NCBI RefSeq assembly: GCF_003144195.1
Contig: NW_020289997.1
Span: 558,001-622,000 of the forward strand
Source of the DNA: Ceraceosorus guamensis
Taxonomy: Eukaryota > Basidiomycota > Exobasidiomycetes > Ceraceosorales > Ceraceosoraceae
Direction: 5' to 3'
Length of the DNA: 64,000 nt
The notes beneath the pieces are model-generated. The model was not told the origin of the DNA. It was given only the letters and a program-made list of their open reading frames with translations, and did not search any database. The translations under genes were made by a program, and so were the position numbers. How positions within the stretch are numbered: the first letter of the stretch is position 1; each line of letters starts with the position of its first letter. This document shows, one piece after another, positions 59,249 through 64,000 of this stretch.

Positions 59249-59899
59249 ATGAAGTCCACCACTTTCGCACTCGCTTCCGCCGCCGTCCTTCTGGGCGCCT
59301 CGGTCCCCGTCAAGGCTTTCAACCTTGCCTTCAGAAACAACTGCGGCTTTGACGTCTGGCCTGGTGTTGGCAAGGCTCCCAACGGCCAAGTCGATGGAAG
59401 CGTCGCTTACGGCGTTCACCTGGCCCCTCAAGGCACCGCCAACTTTGGCGTCGACGACCACCAGATCGGTATTCGTTCTTGGGCCCGTCTGGGCTGCGAC
59501 GGCAACGGCGACAACTGCCAGTCCGGACACAGTCTTGGTGGCCTGACGCCTACCGATGCCGGTATCAACGCTGGTGTGCTCTACAGCGTGAGTGTAGCTA
59601 GCCCGCTCTGATCATGATCACACCAGCGCTGACCTTGCTCTCTTCCCCACGCACGACAGGAATTTGGTTTTGGTGACTTTGGCGCATACGGAGGTCAACG
59701 CATCTCTTGGGACTTGAGCCACGTCGACGCGTCCATAAACGTCGACACTTCCATTGTCGCATCCAGCGGAAACCCCAACTCTGCTACTTGCCGTCAGAGC
59801 AACTGCCCTGCCGACCAGGCTTACGATGTCTACAATGATTACGCCGCTGACCGCAACTCTGACCTTGGAAGCAACTTCCAGATCACGTACTGCCCTTAA
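59249..59899 (+). CDS. secreted small thaumatin-like protein
   Basis: Secreted protein of the thaumatin (GH64-TLP) family, 192 residues in exons 59249-59587 and 59660-59899. A signal peptide covers about 1-23 (FALASAAVLLGASVPVKA). Family marks are the mature start FNLAFRNNCGFDVWPGVG, SWARLGC, YGGQRISWDLSHVDASINV, and the C-terminal NFQITYCP. The mature protein has six cysteines (three possible disulfides), fewer than the 10 or 16 of plant thaumatin-like proteins, and the usual CxTGDCGG region is reduced to CQSGHSLGG. Such proteins act on cell-wall glucans or in host interaction; which applies here is unknown. A strong TATA box suggests regulated or high expression. Convergent with APRT, 63 bp between stops. 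Confidence 0.9.
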
Positions 59900-59962
59900 G
59901 CGCGAGCAAGCTGCGTGCACGCCGACCTTGCCGTACATTTTAACACTCATGGACTTTTGACA

Positions 59963-60829
59963 CTAGTCGCTCGGCAGCCCGAGATCAACGTACCTAATCA
60001 GATCTTCTCCGTAGTGCAAAAGCTCAGCTTCCCTTGTGTGTGACGTGGACGTGTTCGGTGTGATGGGGTGTTTTTAATTTGATGACGCGATGCACATCTG
60101 ACTAGTCTACATCTATCATGCTGCATTTGACGATGAAGAGCTGCAAGCATGAGCTTCCGTAGGATGGGAGCGCTTCGAGGCAGTACACTCACGAATAGGC
60201 CGGAGCATCTAATTTCTCTGCACCTTTCAAGAAAGGAATCTCGACGATGAAGAGGTACTCGACCACCTTTGCGCCAAGCTTTGTGACGAGCTGTCCTGCA
60301 GCTTTCGCGGAGCCGCCTGTCGCGATCAAGTCATCCACCACGAGCACGTTGGCTCCTGCTGGCACCGAGCCTGCTTGCGCCTCAAAAATGTCCTACACGA
60401 AGGTGGTCACCGAGGACAAGTATGAGCGCCTCGAAGCAGACGCCCTCTTGAGCTCTCATCATCACTACTCACCTCTCCGTACTCTTTGGCATACACTGCC
60501 TGTTCGCATGTTCCAGGAAGTTTGCCCTGTTTCCTGACGGGAACAAAGGCAGCTCCGAGGCGCAGTGCAAGTATAGGTCCCAGCAAAAATCCTCTAGCGT
60601 CCAGCCCTACCACAGCATCGATCTTTGCTCCATCTCCCAGCCTGGGCAGCGTCACGCCAAACACGTGCGAGAGCAGATGGGTGATAAGACCTTCGAATGC
60701 GATCGGATTGCGCAGGATGGGAAGAATGTCGCAGAAGTTGACCCCCGATTTGGGGTAGTCCGGGTAGAAGACGAGATGCTTGCGAAGTGCGACCACGTCT
60801 GGCGCATCTCGAGATCCGTTCGTCGCCAT
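59963..60829 (-). CDS. APT1: adenine phosphoribosyltransferase
   Basis: Purine-salvage enzyme making AMP from adenine and PRPP; 208 residues in exons 60829-60473, 60392-60193 and 60032-59963. Landmarks are HLVFYPDYPKSGVNFCDIL, the conserved ARGFLLGPILALRLGAAFVP, the VPVRKQGKLPG loop and the PRPP-binding VLVVDDLIATGGSA. The third exon, found by frame and splice sites, gives YSEAELLHYGEDLIRYVDL and ends GLPSD. The ATG at 60829 (MATNGSRDAPD) was chosen because the longer frame begins with TTG. Both introns (80 and 160 nt) have GT/AG ends. Confidence 0.95.
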
Positions 60830-63782
60830 TGTGTCTCTCAAGCTACGAGCTGATCTCTCGATACAGTCGTGAGTCGAGGCTGTGCGAAGCTGAGGGTAAA
60901 TGGTGAACCGCGACTGCAGAACCGAATCAGTGGCCCTTCGTTGGTGGCAGGTAGAGAGGACTGGTGATTGGGATCCGTGATGTTATCGACGTTTCTTCCA
61001 GGCGCGCCAACCGCCATGCAGCGGCATGCGCCTAGAGGCGGACGTGCACGTTCACTGCCGCGGACAATTTAAAAAGATACGCGCGTCAATTGCTTAATTC
61101 ACGATTGGCTCCGCCAGAAAAAGGGACAAGCACGTCATTCACGATTCACGATTCACATTCGTGATTCAAAGATTCAAAATTGATTCCAGACTTCCTGATC
61201 TATGCTGACCAGCAGCACGTGATCAGTGCGTGCGTGCTGTGTTGACTGCAACTTACATTCACGTGATTCGCGATGCACGATTCGAGATTGACTCTTCTTG
61301 TTCTCATCAATCTTCAATCACAATGAATGACCTCAAGCCTTCAGCCTCATCACTCTTGACCCTTTGACCATCTCGAATCTTGCTTACCAGCAGTCGATGA
61401 CTTTTGTTGATCATCCGCTCCCTCTAAAGTGCCGTTTCCTCATCCGGGCGCGCTTCATCAGGTGTTCCGAGGAGGCTCGTTCGCTGAAGCGCTTCGCGCA
61501 CACAGGTGAGCGAAGCAACAAAGCTCGACATCGGCGGCATGCACCTTAGTATATACGTGCTTGAGACCTGGTGATGAGCCAGGCTTGCTGTGCATGCGGA
61601 CGGGGCGCGCTTAGTTCACGACTCCCTTGAAGCGCGCGGGACGAGATTCGCTGGATGTCGCTCGCACCAGCCTTTTGGGATCGAGAGGCTGACGCACGCG
61701 TACCCTTCGCCGTTGGTGCATCAATATGACTCACTTGACGCTTCTCTGAAAAGCAATTGAACTTTGTCACATCAAGCCGAAGGTCTTGTCCATTTCCGCC
61801 GCGACACGCGGCGTTCGTGAAGCTCTAACGGTTGTGTGCGTTGCGCTGAGTTGATGTGGCAGGAGCCTATGCGTCGGCGGGGCCATAGGAGGCTGGCAAA
61901 GTTTGGCTACGCGGCTGCATGTCCTTAACGGAGTCCCTATGTCCTTGACGTTAGCCAAGGCCAGCCACGAAGCTACGCGTGCATGGAGAGAGCCGCTTCC
62001 ACGAGCAGGTGTTGCAGATGATCAGTCACGGTGCTCAGCAGACAGACGAAAGTCACTCTGGGTTACACTTGCGAGGCTCGTCGTGACTCGTGACAGTAGT
62101 AGTCGTACTATACACATAGTCTCCTGTCCATCAATTCCTTAAGAATTTGGAGCTCAAATTTGAATTTGCAGTTACGAGTCTCGAGTGAGCAGCCCGATTC
62201 ACGTCCACGTACTCACTTGCAGCCCGATTCAGCTAGTAATCGCATTGGTGCGCATGCTGACCATCTCGATCTCACGCTGGATCCCTTGAACAGCAAAGTT
62301 TGGTCCAAAGGCCGACGTCGCGCCACGTACATACTCACGACTGTACATCGTCTTTTTGGTCTGGAAAAGAGATGTTTCACAGCATCGCCGGTACTGCAGC
62401 ATGCGTGTCGCGCGTGCCGGTCCTTCGAGCGTGCCCGCGGAAGGAAGGTTAGCGCGCTGCGCCCTCGCGACTACGCCCAGCTGCATGATTCTGTCAAAGA
62501 GTGTCCCCGTAAGGCATGAATTGGGAAGCACCACGCATGCGTACCACCACACATCAGCAGCCGCAACCACCAAAGTCGCTTGCATACGCGTGCGAGCGCC
62601 GACCACGCCTTTGCATGAAAGCCAAGCCATGCATCTGAGCACTTCATGACGAACTCTTGCTTACCAGAAAGGTCCGCAATTCGGAGTCACAGCACTTTCC
62701 AGCCACGAGAGACGGTGTTGCAAGCATCAGCGCTCACCACTCTGCCGCAAGCGTTCATGCATGGACCCCGATACACAGCAAGAATCAAGAGGCGACGTCT
62801 GCATGCATGCCCTGAGCGCTGCGCCAATCGTCACCGACGTTTGATCCTGGATGACTTGCGACCTGACGGTGGAGTCACAAGTCGTGAGTCGTGAGTACTA
62901 CTGTGTAACAAGATGCCTGTTCATGCAGGCACGCCGACCGCGACACGACGGCCGGAGCAGGGCGCAAGGCGTGCAGAACGGCGTAGCAAGCATTCACAGC
63001 AGCTATACGATGCTATGCTTCCTAGCTGCCGCGTCTAAAGAGCTATAGCTGCTACCAAGCATATCCCTGCATGCAACCGGCATGCTCAGTACTCCCATTT
63101 CACGCTGGCGGCCCGTGGGACCCAGTGCCACTTTTGTTGGGTCTCCATGTGCAGGAAAGCCATCTCTCAAGGACATGGGCGCTCGTCCGAACCTGTGCCG
63201 CCAGCCACGACATAGGGGAACCTCGGCGTTTCGAGAGGATAGGCGACCACGAATCACGAACGCGATCATGCATGGCCTTTCGGGGCTCGAGCTGCAGGTC
63301 CCGAGACTCTACTGCGCGTAGAATGCACGAGGGCGGGACCCCCGAGCTCTTCTGTACCCTCGCATTTCCCAGCTGAGCGTCTTTTAAAGGTAAGGCATCG
63401 GTACGAGCCGTTCCCTCTTCGGACCCTGATCCACTCCACCACACCTCTCCCCATCTCTTTCCACGGACGTCGATTGCGCTCATCCCGCAATTCACGAGGG
63501 CCGGACCCATTTACAAGGCGTAGGGCAGGATCCCTACCACACCATCCACGACCGACCTACACTCTCTCACGACCACCGCAGCTCTGGGCAGGCCCCACCA
63601 ACATTCTTTAAGTTTCGTCACCCGCGGCAGGCTCCGCCACTAAGCTATCAATTTTACGCCAACAGCACCACTAGGTGAGTCATTCAGGCAATTGCTTACG
63701 GCGACAACCAGGCGCAGCTGACTCAGATGACAACCGCGTTACTTGGTGCACAGTCACCGTCACTCCAGATCACTTTTCAGAC
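60830..63782. other. gene-poor 3-kb region
   Basis: No supported coding frame. A dense block of ATTCACGATT/ATTCGTGATT words lies at 61097-61166, with more degenerate copies to 61330. AGTCGTGAGT words occur at 60865-60874, 62333-62342, 62880-62889 and 62887-62896. From about 63410 the DNA becomes pyrimidine-rich, as upstream of the gene at 63783, and a possible 5' UTR intron (63675-63753, GTGAGT donor) is visible. Confidence 0.5.
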
Positions 63783-64000
63783 ATGCCCGTCACACGCAGC
63801 CTCACTCCCACCCAAGCTCATATGCAGGGCTCTTCCAAGAGAAGGCCGGCGCCTACACCGCTCGATCTGCGGGCAGCGCACGCCAAAAAGGTCTCAAGGG
63901 GCTTTAACAAGTATCCAGTGCCAAACCACCCTCGCAGCTTGGTCCCGGGCAAGCAGATCTACTGCGCTCCCACTAAGCAACCAGCAGCAACTGTTCGCAT
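63783..64000 (+). CDS. 5' part of an unknown gene, runs off the window
   Basis: An open frame of 72 complete codons from ATG 63783 to the window end, beginning MPVTRSLTPTQAHMQGSSKR and then RRPAPTPLDLRAAHAKKVSR. It is basic and Pro/Ala-rich; no domain can be named. Support comes from the open frame to the edge, the pyrimidine-rich upstream DNA and good splice-like signals just before it (GTGAGT at 63675; CAG at 63753 or 63780). Confidence 0.5.
   Translation, partial: MPVTRSLTPTQAHMQGSSKRRPAPTPLDLRAAHAKKVSRGFNKYPVPNHPRSLVPGKQIYCAPTKQPAATVR

Noticed and set aside
1-64000. Mobile elements, viral fossils, CRISPR arrays, telomere repeats
   Set aside because: No reverse transcriptase, transposase, capsid or integrase frame, no long terminal repeats, no spaced direct repeats and no TTAGGG array were seen.

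Overview
The window is nuclear DNA of a basidiomycete fungus. The gene content (C-terminal-half AROM-type quinate repressor, D-arabinono-lactone oxidase, myosin II, cytosolic Mn superoxide dismutase, several-intron housekeeping genes with GTGAGT donors) and the many intergenic copies of ATTCACGATT/ATTCGTGATT-type words point to a smut-like fungus (Ustilaginomycotina), probably one of its intron-rich lineages. The species cannot be fixed from the sequence alone. All gene models were built by hand from splice sites; the exons I give keep the reading frame through every intron.

Layout. 1-2336: gene-free, with a GTGACY minisatellite. 2337-8150: a Cak1/Csk1-like kinase (+), the HDEL/KDEL receptor ERD2 (-) and the ribosome-biogenesis factor CMS1 (-). 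8632-12990: ALO1 (+), convergent with a prenylation-motif protein resembling DUF7330 (-). 14273-24035: myosin II heavy chain (-) and Hsp90 (-). 24839-28134: an HCNGP/SAP30BP-like regulator (-), divergent from a cytosolic MnSOD (+). 28135-30892: gene-poor, with a (TA)11 tract and a 41-nt G run. 30893-37424: a GPI-type secreted alpha/beta hydrolase (+), the SMC5/6 subunit NSE1 (+) and a putative N-myristoylated protein (-). 37425-39762: ribosomal proteins P2 (-) and S15 (+), divergent around one promoter. 40069-47352: a quinate-repressor-like protein (-), divergent from an orphan 1136-residue protein (+). 50301-56051: a very large, atypical G-protein alpha subunit (+), tail-to-tail with a seven-helix receptor-like protein (-). 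59249-60829: a secreted thaumatin-like protein (+), tail-to-tail with adenine phosphoribosyltransferase (-). 63783-64000: the start of a gene running out of the window.

Most genes are unrelated housekeeping genes. The part most likely to be a new functional unit is the neighbouring atypical G-alpha and seven-helix protein at 50.3-56.1 kb. Other unusual points are an Hsp90 that ends EALD instead of MEEVD, a DHQase-like domain lacking its Schiff-base lysine, a start codon split by a 503-nt intron, and exons of 4, 11, 24 and 25 nt. I saw no CRISPR array, credible tRNA or rRNA gene, mobile element or viral fossil.
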